This document shows, piece by piece, positions 15,984 to 24,497 of a stretch of 64,000 nt of DNA (positions are counted from its first letter, which is position 1; every line of letters starts with the position of its first letter). Position numbers and translations under genes: made by a program. The notes beneath the pieces were generated by a model. That model searched no databases. It saw only the letters and a list, made by a program, of their open reading frames with translations, and had not been told where the DNA came from. The stretch lies in assembly GCF_022436705.1 (NCBI RefSeq), contig NZ_JAKUHT010000024.1, positions 50,620 through 114,619 of the forward strand. Direction: 5' to 3'. This DNA comes from Nocardioides sp. CFH 31398 (GTDB taxonomy: Bacteria > Actinomycetota > Actinomycetes > Propionibacteriales > Nocardioidaceae).

Positions 15984-17420
15984 ATGTCGGACCTGGCTGG
16001 TCAGGACCTCGGGGGACGGACCGCGACGGAGCCACCGCTGAAGCGGGTGCTGGGTCCGCGGCTGCTCCTGCTGTTCATCGTGGGCGACATCCTCGGCGCC
16101 GGCATCTACGCCGTCACCGGCGACATCGCGGGCGAGGTCGGGGGCATGGCGTGGCTGCCGTTCCTCGTCGCCTTCGCGATCGCGACCCTCACCGCGTTCT
16201 CCTACCTGGAGCTCGTCACGAAGTACCCGCAGGCCGCGGGGGCCGCGCTGTACACGCACAAGGCGTTCGGCATCCACTTCGTGACGTTCCTCGTCGCGTT
16301 CGCGGTCGTCTGCTCCGGCATCACCAGCGCGTCGACGTCGTCCAACCTGCTGGCGAGCAACCTGCTCATCGGCCTCGGGTTCGACGACGCCCCGGCGCTG
16401 CCGGTCGCGCTCGGGTTCATGGTGCTGCTCGCGGCGATCAACCTGCGCGGCGTGGGCGAGAGCGTGAAGTTCAACGTGGTCCTGACGATGGTCGAGCTCG
16501 CGGCGCTCGCGATCGTGATCGGCGTGGGGTTCTGGGCCATCGGCCGGGGGGACGGCGACCTGGGCCGCGTCGTGGTCTTCGAGTCCGCGGGGGACCGCGG
16601 CGCGTTCGCGGCGGTCACCGTCGCCACCGCGATCGCGTTCTTCGCGATGGTCGGCTTCGAGGACTCGGTGAACATGGTCGAGGAGACCAAGGACCCGCAG
16701 CGCATCTTCCCGCGCACGATGCTCACCGGTCTCGGCATCGCGGTGCTGCTGTACATGGTCATCGCGGTCATGGTCGTGGCCGTGATCCCCGCCGGCGACA
16801 TCGCCGACCCCGTCAACCCTGACGCCGGGATCCTGCTCGACGTCGTCCGGGTCGGGGCGCCGGACCTGCCGGTCGACACGATCTTCCCGTTCCTCACCGT
16901 CTTCGCCGTCGCGAACACCGCGCTCATCAACATGCTCATGGCGAGCCGGCTGGTCTACGGCATGGCGAAGCAGGACGTGCTGCCCCGCTCGCTGGCGATG
17001 GTGCTGCCGAAGCGCCAGTCGCCCTGGTCGGCGATCCTCTTCACCACCGTGCTCGCCCTCGGGGTGATCTCGATCGTCTCGACGATGGGGGACACCACCG
17101 TCGTCTCCGCGCTCGCCGGGACCACCGGTCTGCTGCTGCTCGTCGTCTTCACCATCGTCAACGTCGCCTGCCTCGTGCTGCGGCGCGACCCCACCCCCCA
17201 GGGCGCCTTCCGTGCCCCGACCGTGCTGCCGCTGGTCGGCGCCGTGGCCAGCGCCTTCCTCGTCGGCCCGTGGGCGCGGGACCCCGAGGACTGGATCCAG
17301 TACGAGGTCGCCGGCGGTCTGCTGGCGCTCGGGGTCGCGCTGTGGGCCCTGACCTGGCTGACGAACCGCGGCGTCCGCGCCAAGAAGACCGGCTTCCGCG
17401 ACATCGAGCACCTCGAGTAG
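15984..17420 (+). CDS. APC family amino acid permease
   Basis: A 478-residue integral membrane protein with about twelve hydrophobic helices. The first helix carries the APC signature DILGAGIYAVTGDIAGEVG, in which the unwound Gly-rich segment forms part of the substrate site. GFEDSVNMVEETKDPQRIFPR matches the helix 6 to loop region of amino acid permeases. It should take up an amino acid or polyamine by ion coupling; the substrate is not predictable. The ATG at 15984 follows AGAAGGGGA, and upstream frame extension is without a plausible start. It is convergent with the NUDIX gene 15 bases away. Confidence 0.9.
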   Translation: MSDLAGQDLGGRTATEPPLKRVLGPRLLLLFIVGDILGAGIYAVTGDIAGEVGGMAWLPFLVAFAIATLTAFSYLELVTKYPQAAGAALYTHKAFGIHFVTFLVAFAVVCSGITSASTSSNLLASNLLIGLGFDDAPALPVALGFMVLLAAINLRGVGESVKFNVVLTMVELAALAIVIGVGFWAIGRGDGDLGRVVVFESAGDRGAFAAVTVATAIAFFAMVGFEDSVNMVEETKDPQRIFPRTMLTGLGIAVLLYMVIAVMVVAVIPAGDIADPVNPDAGILLDVVRVGAPDLPVDTIFPFLTVFAVANTALINMLMASRLVYGMAKQDVLPRSLAMVLPKRQSPWSAILFTTVLALGVISIVSTMGDTTVVSALAGTTGLLLLVVFTIVNVACLVLRRDPTPQGAFRAPTVLPLVGAVASAFLVGPWARDPEDWIQYEVAGGLLALGVALWALTWLTNRGVRAKKTGFRDIEHLE

Positions 17421-17435
17421 GCGCGGCGGCGGGGA

Positions 17436-18212
17436 CTAGCGGGAGGGTCGTCGCCACGGCCCCAGCGCGAGGACGTAGCCGACCAGGGGCCACCAGAACT
17501 CCCCCGAGCAGCGCCGCTCCATCTCGGCGGGCGTGACCCAGGCGTGTCCGGTGGTCTCGTCGTCGATGCCGTGCAGGTCGGCGCCGTCGCCGTCCACGGT
17601 GGCGGTCAGGAAGGCCAGCAGGTCACGGCCGGGGGCCATGGCCGGCCGGAACACCTCGTGACCCAGCAACGTCAGCTGGGCGGGTCGCAACCGGACGCCG
17701 GTCTCCTCGGCGACCTCACGGACGGCGGTGGCGACGGCGTCCTCGCCCGGCTCGGTCCTGCCCGCGGGAGGCCCCCACACCCGGCGGCGCGTGTTGTACA
17801 CCACCGCGCAGCGGCCCCGGGCGTCCCGCAGCAGCACGCTCGCGGCGTAGGTGCGCTCGGGCGGGGGCTGCCAGTCCGACAGCAGCAGGTCGACGTCGCG
17901 GGGGACTCCGTCCCCGAGGTCGGCGCCGAACAGCCGCTCGACGGGGCGCTCGCCCTTGCGCTTGCGCAGACGCAGGCCGGCGGCCCGTAGCGCCGTCACG
18001 ACCTCACGTGAGGTCACCGGGCGGGCACCGACGGCGACGAGGTCGGCGTACGCGGTGTCCGGGACGTCGTAGTGGTCGCCCTCGAAGAGCCGGCGGCTCA
18101 GGCCGTGCGCCGCGGCGAAGTGGTGCAGCTCGGCCAGCGAGGTGTCGCTGACGAGGTGGGACCACAGCCGCCCGTACGCCGGCCAGGCCGGCGGGTCGAT
18201 GAGGATCGCCAC
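17436..18212 (-). CDS. DUF4031 - NUDIX hydrolase fusion protein
   Basis: A 258-residue protein with two parts. Residues 1-90 (AILIDPPAWPAYGRLWSHL, then FEGDHYDVPD) match DUF4031, a short domain usually encoded as a separate protein. Residues 115-255 are a NUDIX hydrolase with the box GRTEPGEDAVATAVREVAEETG, carrying the REVAEE metal-binding glutamates. NUDIX enzymes cleave nucleoside diphosphates linked to another moiety, with Mg2+. The second domain also has ERTYAASVLLRDARGRCAVV and VWGPPAGR, the normal entry strands. The GTG start is six bases after a TAGGGT hexamer. The substrate is unknown; the DUF4031 part may add a substrate-recognition or nuclease-like function. Confidence 0.87.
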   Translation of the reverse strand: MAILIDPPAWPAYGRLWSHLVSDTSLAELHHFAAAHGLSRRLFEGDHYDVPDTAYADLVAVGARPVTSREVVTALRAAGLRLRKRKGERPVERLFGADLGDGVPRDVDLLLSDWQPPPERTYAASVLLRDARGRCAVVYNTRRRVWGPPAGRTEPGEDAVATAVREVAEETGVRLRPAQLTLLGHEVFRPAMAPGRDLLAFLTATVDGDGADLHGIDDETTGHAWVTPAEMERRCSGEFWWPLVGYVLALGPWRRPSR

Positions 18213-18218
18213 CCCCGG

Positions 18219-18224
18219 ACCCTA
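18219..18224 (-). promoter_or_regulatory. -10 hexamer TAGGGT (minus strand), likely leaderless start
   Basis: The hexamer ends six bases before the GTG of the DUF4031-NUDIX gene; no ribosome site. Confidence 0.5.
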
Positions 18225-18290
18225 GTGCCGGGGGCCGACACCGCCTGTCCACCGCCCGCCGCCGGTTCGGAGCCGACGGTCCGGCCGCCG

Positions 18291-18296
18291 TACCCT
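18291..18296 (+). promoter_or_regulatory. -10 hexamer TACCCT, likely leaderless start
   Basis: The hexamer ends six bases before the GTG of the DAHP synthase gene at 18303; the two divergent leaderless genes have promoters about 70 bases apart. Confidence 0.5.
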
Positions 18297-18302
18297 GAGC
18301 CG

Positions 18303-19649
18303 GTGACGATCCCCGACCTCGAGAGCCTGCACGCGCGCGGAGCGGCCCAGCAGCCGACGTACCCCGACCGTGCCGCGCTCGACGCCGCCGTGGCCCGTCT
18401 GCGCACGTACCCGCCCCTGGTCTTCGCCGGCGAGTGCGACGCGCTCACCGACCAGCTGGCCGCGGTCGCGCGCGGCGAGGCGTTCGTGCTCCAGGGCGGC
18501 GACTGCGCCGAGACCTTCGCCGGCGTCACCGCCGACAACGTGCGCAACAAGCTCCGCGTGCTGCTGCAGATGGCGGTCGTGCTGACCTACGCCGCCTCCG
18601 TGCCGGTCGTGAAGGTCGGTCGGATCGCCGGGCAGTACGCGAAGCCGCGCTCCTCCGACACCGAGACCCGCGTCGTCGACGGCGAGCAGGTGACCCTCCC
18701 GGCGTACCGCGGGGACGCCGTGAACGGCTTCCCCTTCACTGCCGAGGCCCGCATCCCGGACCCCGAGCGGCTCGTCGACGTCTACCACTCGTCGTCCGCG
18801 ACGCTGAACCTCGTGCGTGCCTTCGTCACCGGCGGCTACGCCGACCTGCGCGAGGTCCACACCTGGAACACCGACTTCGTGCGCGACTCGCCCGCCGGCC
18901 AGCGCTACGAGATGCTCGCCGGCGAGATCGACCGCGCGATGACCTTCATGAAGGCCATCGGCGCCGACCCGAGCGAGCTCGCGACCACCCAGGTGCACTC
19001 GAGCCACGAGGCGCTGGTGCTCGAGTACGAGCACGCCATGACCCGCATCGACTCCCGCACCCAGGCGCCGTACGACGTCTCGGGGCACTTCGTGTGGATC
19101 GGTGAGCGCACCCGACAGCTGGACGGCGCCCACGTGGAGCTGCTGCGCCACATCCGCAACCCCATCGGCGTGAAGCTCGGGCCCACCACCACCGCGGACG
19201 ACGCCATCGCGCTGGCCGAGCGCCTGAACCCGCACAACACCCCGGGCCGGCTCACGTTCATCACCCGCTTCGGCGCGCAGAAGATCCGCGACGGGCTGCC
19301 GTCGCTGGTCGAGAAGGTCACCGCCGCCGGCCTGGCCGTCGCCTGGATCTGCGACCCGATGCACGGCAACACCTTCGAGGCGTCGTCCGGCTACAAGACC
19401 CGTCGGCTCGACGACGTCACCGACGAGGTGCAGGGCTTCTTCGACGTCCACCGCTCCCTCGGCACCTGGCCCGGCGGCATCCACGTCGAGCTCACCGGCG
19501 ACGACGTCACCGAGTGCGTCGGCGGCGGCGAGGAGCTCGCCGAGATCGACCTGCACAACCGGTACGAGTCCGTCTGCGACCCGCGCCTGAACCGCGTGCA
19601 GTCCCTCGAGCTGGCCTTCCTCGTCGCGGAGATGCTCCGCCGCGCCTGA
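18303..19649 (+). CDS. aroG: Class II 3-deoxy-D-arabino-heptulosonate 7-phosphate (DAHP) synthase
   Basis: A 448-residue type II DAHP synthase, the usual size for actinobacterial and plant enzymes. It condenses phosphoenolpyruvate with erythrose 4-phosphate, the first step of the shikimate pathway. Visible family motifs include FVLQGGDCAETF with the metal-ligand Cys, KVGRIAGQYAKPRS, YRGDAVNGF, GPTTTADDA and WICDPMHGNT with the metal-ligand His. The family requires Mn2+ or Co2+. The position matches Rv2178c and SCO2115. The GTG at 18303 has a TACCCT hexamer six bases upstream and no ribosome site. The gene stands alone, with a REP-like element after its stop. Confidence 0.96.
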   Translation: MTIPDLESLHARGAAQQPTYPDRAALDAAVARLRTYPPLVFAGECDALTDQLAAVARGEAFVLQGGDCAETFAGVTADNVRNKLRVLLQMAVVLTYAASVPVVKVGRIAGQYAKPRSSDTETRVVDGEQVTLPAYRGDAVNGFPFTAEARIPDPERLVDVYHSSSATLNLVRAFVTGGYADLREVHTWNTDFVRDSPAGQRYEMLAGEIDRAMTFMKAIGADPSELATTQVHSSHEALVLEYEHAMTRIDSRTQAPYDVSGHFVWIGERTRQLDGAHVELLRHIRNPIGVKLGPTTTADDAIALAERLNPHNTPGRLTFITRFGAQKIRDGLPSLVEKVTAAGLAVAWICDPMHGNTFEASSGYKTRRLDDVTDEVQGFFDVHRSLGTWPGGIHVELTGDDVTECVGGGEELAEIDLHNRYESVCDPRLNRVQSLELAFLVAEMLRRA

Positions 19650-19682
19650 GCGCGTCGCGGTCCCAGGGGACTCACCCGCCTC

Positions 19683-19774
19683 GGGTTTCACCAGCCGGCT
19701 GGTGAAACCCCGACCTGGCCCCCGGAACTTCGGGGGCCAGGTCGGCACATCGTCAGCCGGCTGGTGAAACCCCG
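19683..19774. repeat. REP/BIME-like element: palindrome, hairpin and partial second palindrome
   Basis: A perfect 28-bp palindrome runs from GGGTTTCACC at 19683 to GGTGAAACCC at 19710. A second stem follows at 19710-19745 with 15-bp arms (CCGACCTGGCCCCCG and its complement) around GAACTT. A 20-base copy of the palindrome's right part, AGCCGGCTGGTGAAACCCCG, then recurs at 19755-19774. It stands between the DAHP synthase and threonine aldolase genes, both plus strand. It may act as terminator and is built like dispersed REP elements. Confidence 0.75.
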
Positions 19775-19866
19775 CGACCGACCCCGCGAGCCGCCCACGA
19801 CGAGCGCCCACGGACCGGCACCCGGCCGCCCACGAGCAGCCGCGCGGCGTCTGGTTGGCTCGGAGG

Positions 19867-20880
19867 GTGGACGCACCGATCGACCTGAGGTCCGACACCG
19901 TCACCCGGCCCACCGAGGCCATGCGGGCCGCGATGGCCCGCGCGGACGTCGGGGACGACGTGTACGGCGAGGACCCCACTGTCGCCGCGCTCGAGGAGCG
20001 GGTCGCCGCGACGCTCGGCCACGAGGCCGCCCTCTTCACCCCGACGGGGTCGATGGCGAACGTGCTGGCGGTGCGCACCGTGGTCGGCGTGGGCCAGGAG
20101 GTGCTGTGCGAGGCCTCCGCGCACATCGCCCGCGCCGAGCTGGGTGCCCACGCGGCGTACACGGGGCTGACGATGCGGACCTGGCACCACCCCCGCGGCG
20201 GCGTGGACCACGAGCAGCTCGAGCGCATGTACGCCCCCGACCTCGGGCCCTACTTCGTCCCGACCGCGGCGATCGCGCTGGAGAACACGCACAACTTCGC
20301 CGGCGGCGCGGTGCTGCCCCTGGCGGACCTGCAGCGGGTCCGGGCGTTCGCGGACGCCCAGGGGTGCGCCGTCCACCTCGACGGCGCCCGGATCTGGAAC
20401 GCCCACGTCGCCACCGGCGTCGACCTCGCGACCTACGGCCGCCTGGTGGACGTCGGTGCCGTGTGCCTGTCGAAGGGCCTCGGCGCGCCGGTCGGCTCGC
20501 TCGTGTTCGGCAGCGCCGACGCGATCGCGGAGTCGCGGGCGTGGCGCAAGCGGATGGGCGGCGGCATGAGGCAGGTCGGCGTCCTCGCCGCCGCGGGCCT
20601 CCACGCGCTGGACCACCACGTCGAGCGCCTCGCCGAGGACCACGCCCACGCCCGGCTGCTGGCCGAGGCGTGCGGCGTCGACCCCGGGGAGGTCGACACC
20701 AACATCGTCGTCGTCGACGTGCCCGGCGGCGCCGCCGAGGCCGTACGACGGGCCGCCGCGCAGGGCGTCCGCGTCGGGGCCGTGGGCCCGCGGACGCTGC
20801 GGGTGGTCACCCACCTCGACGTCGACACCGCGCAGGTCGAGCGGGCGGCGACGGTCCTGCGCGACGTCCTGTCGGTCTAG
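19867..20880 (+). CDS. ltaE: Low-specificity L-threonine aldolase (PLP-dependent)
   Basis: A PLP fold-type I enzyme of about 337 residues. It opens with the family signature IDLRSDTVTRPTEAM, then GDDVYGEDPTV, LFTPTGSMAN (cofactor phosphate site), HLDGARIWNA (Asp to the PLP nitrogen) and LSKGLGAPVGS with Lys203 forming the Schiff base. It cleaves threonine or allo-threonine to glycine and acetaldehyde. The GTG at 19867 places the signature at the very N terminus; a TTG at 19855 in frame is an alternative. No strong ribosome site is present for either, though GGAGG directly abuts the GTG. A strong hairpin follows the stop. Confidence 0.92.
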   Translation: MDAPIDLRSDTVTRPTEAMRAAMARADVGDDVYGEDPTVAALEERVAATLGHEAALFTPTGSMANVLAVRTVVGVGQEVLCEASAHIARAELGAHAAYTGLTMRTWHHPRGGVDHEQLERMYAPDLGPYFVPTAAIALENTHNFAGGAVLPLADLQRVRAFADAQGCAVHLDGARIWNAHVATGVDLATYGRLVDVGAVCLSKGLGAPVGSLVFGSADAIAESRAWRKRMGGGMRQVGVLAAAGLHALDHHVERLAEDHAHARLLAEACGVDPGEVDTNIVVVDVPGGAAEAVRRAAAQGVRVGAVGPRTLRVVTHLDVDTAQVERAATVLRDVLSV

Positions 20881-20907
20881 CTGTCGGTCCCGCGGGAGGC
20901 CCGACGC

Positions 20908-20948
20908 CGACGGCCCCACCTCCCCGGACGGGGGAGGTGGGGCCGTCG
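20908..20948. terminator. Bidirectional terminator hairpin
   Basis: Arms CGACGGCCCCACCTCCCC (20908-20925) and its perfect complement (20931-20948) enclose a five-base loop. It lies between convergent threonine aldolase and subtilase genes, 28 and 21 bases from the stops. No U tract follows, as is common in high-GC actinobacteria. Confidence 0.85.
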
Positions 20949-20968
20949 TCGCTGTGAGGGCGGGCGCG

Positions 20969-23900
20969 TCAGTCCTGCGCGCCCACGACCTCCTCGACCA
21001 GCACCTGGCCCGACCCGACGCGGTCACCGTCGGTGTCGACCACGGCGACCTCGCCGAGCAGGGAGCGGCCCTCGCCCGGGTCGGACTCCGCGGTCAGCTC
21101 GCCGGTGACGGTCCACGTCTCGCCGGTGGCCCGCTGGGCGTCGGTGTCGTCGAGCGTGAGCGTGCCGTAGCCCGGCGCGGCGACGACGTCGCGGTAGTCG
21201 TACTCCGTGGTCCCGGAGGGGACGGCGTACCCGTCGACCTCGGCGATCCACGTGCCCGCCTGCGGGTTGGCGACGCGGACGGCCTCCTCGGAGGTGCCGC
21301 CGGCCGACTGGGCCCGCAGGACGCAGTTGTCCTCCGTGGCGCAGAAGTAGAGGAACAGGTCGAGGTCGGACCCGGCGTCGGACGGGTTGCCGATCTGCAC
21401 CGACAACGACGTGGCGCCCGTCGGCACCTCGATCTCCTGCTCGGTCTGCGCCAGGTCCGCGATCGTCGGCCGGTCGATGAAGGCGCTGCTCAGCGCCCCG
21501 CCGGTCGCCCGGCCCTCGAAGGCCGCGAACTGGTTGGTGATCTCGTAGCTCCGCGCGACGGGCTCACCGACCACGGCCTGCTCGACCACGTCCGGGTCGG
21601 GCGAGACCACGGCACCGAGGACGGTCGCCTCGACGGTGTAGCGCGCCGTGTTCGTGTCGGAGGTGCGACGTCCGTCGACCACGACCTCCCAGACGCCCGG
21701 GGTCGGGTTCAGGGTGGTGCGGCTCGTCGGCTCACCGGTGGCGCAGCTGCCGCCCGGCGTGACCACCGGGGTGTAGCAGGACAGCGAGCCGGCCGGGTCG
21801 ACGGGCAGGCCGTCGGGGCTGAAGCGGCTGAAGCGGATCTGCCCGGCACCGGCGGCCTCGCCGCCGCCCGCCAGGTCGACGCGGAGCGCCGTGGCGCCCT
21901 CGGGCACGCGGACGAACAGGCTCTTCGTCTCGTTGCGACCCACCGTGCCGCGCTTGCGCACGGTGAACCCGTTGCCCTCGCCCGCGACGTTCGGGTTCAC
22001 GACCACGTTCATCGTCTGGCCGTCGACACCGGTGGTGTCGGGGGAGTCCAGGCGCATGACCGCGGAGTGCGCGCCCCTGCCCTTCGGGGTGATGCGGACG
22101 GGGACGTCGACCGCCTGGCCGAGCGGCAGGTCCACGCTGGACGGCGAGGAGAAGGTGCCGTCGTTGCCGACCCACGAGATGGCGAACGGGTGGGTGCCCG
22201 GACGACCCTCGGTGCGGGTCACCGAGTAGGTGCGGGTGTAGCTGCCGGTCACGCCCTCGCGGTCGTGGATGCCGACCCCGACCCCGGGCTCGGCGAGCTG
22301 GTCGGCGAGGACGGTGTTGACCTGGACCCGCGTGTCGATCGTCTCGCTGTCGACGCCGGCCTTGAGCAGCTGCCAGGCGGCGGCGACGTCGACGACACCA
22401 GTGCCCTGCTCGGCGGCGTCCGCCTCGGGCATGAAGCGGGCACCGGACATCAGCGCGGTCCGCAGGGCCTCGGCCGAGGGACGCTCACCGTCGTTGAGGC
22501 GCTTGTAGGCGCCGATGAGGAGCGCCACGGCGCCCGTCGTCTGGGGCGCGGCCATCGAGGTGCCGTTGAACTGGCTGTAGCCCGGGGGCAGGGCGTAGGT
22601 CCCGGCGACGGGGCCTCCCGGCTGCCACGGCGGCGTGGTGGAGATCGCCGAGCCCGGGGCGGCGAGCTGCGGCTTGAAGCCGCCGTCCTCGCGGGGGCCG
22701 CGGGAGGAGAACTGGTGCAGGTCCTCGGCGGCCGTCACCTCGGCGCCGTAGTTCGACAGCCACGTGTCGTCGGTGATGGACGACGCCACGCTCAGTGCGT
22801 TGCTGGACACCGACGGGTCGCCGACGGTGTTGAGGCCGGCGCCGGAGTTGCCGGCGGAGATGACGAGCTGCATGTCGTACTCGTCGATGACGCGGTTGTA
22901 GAGCTCCGCGCGGGCGTTGTCGCCGTCGTTGAGGGCGGGCAGGCCACCGATCGAGATGTTGACGACGTCGGCGCCGTTGCGGGCGGCGTACAGGACGCCG
23001 TCGACGAGGCCGGAGCTGGTGCACGAGGTCGAGGCGAGGCAGGCCTTGATCGCCATCACCTTGGCGCCGGGGGCGGCGCCGTCCATGGCCCCGCCGAACA
23101 GGGAGTGGCCGGTCGCGATGCCCGCGACGTGCGTGCCGTGGCTGCCGGAGATGCCGATCCCGACCCAGGGGATGCCGGAGCCGTACTGCGACCGGTCCGT
23201 CTGGACGACGAACGCCATGCGCTCGCGGATCGCGGTCTGCTCGTCGTCGACGCCGAAGAAGCCGACGTCCTTCTTCACCTTGTAGTCGATCATCCGCTTG
23301 GAGTCGGTGAAGTCGCGGTCGCCGTCGAGGTCGACGAGGACCTCCTTGGTGGTGGTGTCCTGCAGGACGCCGATGTTCTCGCGCAGGACGCCGTCGCGGT
23401 CGAGGTCGGCGCCGAAGTCGCTGCCGGCCTGGCCGAGGTCCTGGGCGCCCTCGTTGAGCACGGCGAAGCTGTACGGGCCGCCGCTGGACGGCGCCGTCCA
23501 CGTCTGGCCGCCGGTGGTGAACTCACCGGTCACGGTCGTGGACGACATCCGCAGCCAGGTGCCGTCGCCCGAGGTGGGGGAGTTGGCGTTGTACCAGTCG
23601 ACGACCTTGCGCTGGCCCTGCGAGGTGCTGCGCAGGGCGGGGTGGTCCATGTCGACGCCGGAGTCCAGGATCGCGACGGTCACGCCGCGCCCGTCGCGGG
23701 CGCCCCGGGCGAACTGGGCCGCGCCGGTGTCCTGGGTCGGCATGTAGGGGTTGACCCGCGGGGTGTCGGCGTCGGGCGCCGGCTGCGGCTTCGGGTCCTC
23801 CTGGCCGCGACCGACCGGGCGCGGGTCGTCCAGCTCGACGACGCCGTCGACGTCGACGGCCTTGACGGTGCCGAGCCGCGGCACCTCCTCGGCGGCTTCG

Positions 23901-24283
23901 ATCGGCACGGAGACGCGGAGGTAGTCGACGGACTCGTCGCGGGCCTCGACCCGACCGCCGAGGTCGGCGAGGTCGGCGAGCGCGGCGTCGCTCTCGCCCT
24001 CGCCAGCGGCGACGAGGAGCGACACGCGACGCTCGCCCGCCTCCTCGGCGGCGGCCAGCCGCTGCTGGTCGACGGGCCCGAAGGTCTTGTCGGGGGTGCC
24101 GACCTCCGCCGGGTCGGCGACGACCCCGGCGGGACCGCCGGCTGCGCCACCGGAGCCGCCGGGTGCGGCGTACGCCGGGGCAACCGAGCCGAGGGTGGTG
24201 GCGGTGACGGCCGCGGCGGCGAGGGTGGCCACCGCGGTGAGAGCGCGGCGCTGTCGGCGCGCGCGCAGGGGTGAGGGATTCAC
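20969..24283 (-). CDS. Large secreted S8 (subtilisin-like) serine peptidase
   Basis: A 1104-residue protein from the GTG at 24283, which places a typical signal peptide first (basic RARRQRRA, hydrophobic LTAVATLAAAAVTATTLG, cleavage near AYA-AP). The frame continues upstream but without signal features. A propeptide-like segment (about 60-170) precedes the catalytic domain. The triad is Asp207 (VAILDSGVDMDHP), His385 (SHGTHVAGIATGHS) and Ser576 (GTSMAAPQTTG), with the oxyanion Asn479 in SAGNSG. The Asp-His gap of 178 residues is unusually long and contains LDRDGVL and LDGDRDF, like Ca2+ loops. The C-terminal 500 residues are beta-rich and may hold PPC-like domains. Probably an extracellular protease. 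Confidence 0.92.
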   Translation of the reverse strand: MNPSPLRARRQRRALTAVATLAAAAVTATTLGSVAPAYAAPGGSGGAAGGPAGVVADPAEVGTPDKTFGPVDQQRLAAAEEAGERRVSLLVAAGEGESDAALADLADLGGRVEARDESVDYLRVSVPIEAAEEVPRLGTVKAVDVDGVVELDDPRPVGRGQEDPKPQPAPDADTPRVNPYMPTQDTGAAQFARGARDGRGVTVAILDSGVDMDHPALRSTSQGQRKVVDWYNANSPTSGDGTWLRMSSTTVTGEFTTGGQTWTAPSSGGPYSFAVLNEGAQDLGQAGSDFGADLDRDGVLRENIGVLQDTTTKEVLVDLDGDRDFTDSKRMIDYKVKKDVGFFGVDDEQTAIRERMAFVVQTDRSQYGSGIPWVGIGISGSHGTHVAGIATGHSLFGGAMDGAAPGAKVMAIKACLASTSCTSSGLVDGVLYAARNGADVVNISIGGLPALNDGDNARAELYNRVIDEYDMQLVISAGNSGAGLNTVGDPSVSSNALSVASSITDDTWLSNYGAEVTAAEDLHQFSSRGPREDGGFKPQLAAPGSAISTTPPWQPGGPVAGTYALPPGYSQFNGTSMAAPQTTGAVALLIGAYKRLNDGERPSAEALRTALMSGARFMPEADAAEQGTGVVDVAAAWQLLKAGVDSETIDTRVQVNTVLADQLAEPGVGVGIHDREGVTGSYTRTYSVTRTEGRPGTHPFAISWVGNDGTFSSPSSVDLPLGQAVDVPVRITPKGRGAHSAVMRLDSPDTTGVDGQTMNVVVNPNVAGEGNGFTVRKRGTVGRNETKSLFVRVPEGATALRVDLAGGGEAAGAGQIRFSRFSPDGLPVDPAGSLSCYTPVVTPGGSCATGEPTSRTTLNPTPGVWEVVVDGRRTSDTNTARYTVEATVLGAVVSPDPDVVEQAVVGEPVARSYEITNQFAAFEGRATGGALSSAFIDRPTIADLAQTEQEIEVPTGATSLSVQIGNPSDAGSDLDLFLYFCATEDNCVLRAQSAGGTSEEAVRVANPQAGTWIAEVDGYAVPSGTTEYDYRDVVAAPGYGTLTLDDTDAQRATGETWTVTGELTAESDPGEGRSLLGEVAVVDTDGDRVGSGQVLVEEVVGAQD

Positions 24284-24497
24284 AGAGTGGTCCGTTCCGA
24301 GAGGGGGTTCCGAGAGGTGCTGCGAGCGGCGCTCCCCGCGGCGGCGGCCGGGACCCGAGAGATGCTGACCGGTCTGGACCAGTGCGGTCGTGGGGGCGCA
24401 CACCGTTCTAACCCGGCCCGGATCGCTTCGTCCATGGCTGGGAGGTCACGGAACGGACTCGGTCGGTCCGTGGGGCCGCCCCGTAGCGTCGGGGGAC
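24284..24497. other. Divergent intergenic region, no clear element
   Basis: This 214-base gap separates the subtilase and the LolA-like gene. TAGCGT at 24484-24489, eight bases before the ATG at 24498, may be the -10 of the plus-strand operon. I see no palindrome or known operator. Confidence 0.35.

Noticed and set aside
20954..24274. A 1106-codon open frame on the plus strand, antisense to the subtilase
   Set aside because: It is rich in Arg, Gly, Val and Asp without domains and lies opposite a gene with a full catalytic triad and signal peptide. Long antisense frames are expected at this GC content.
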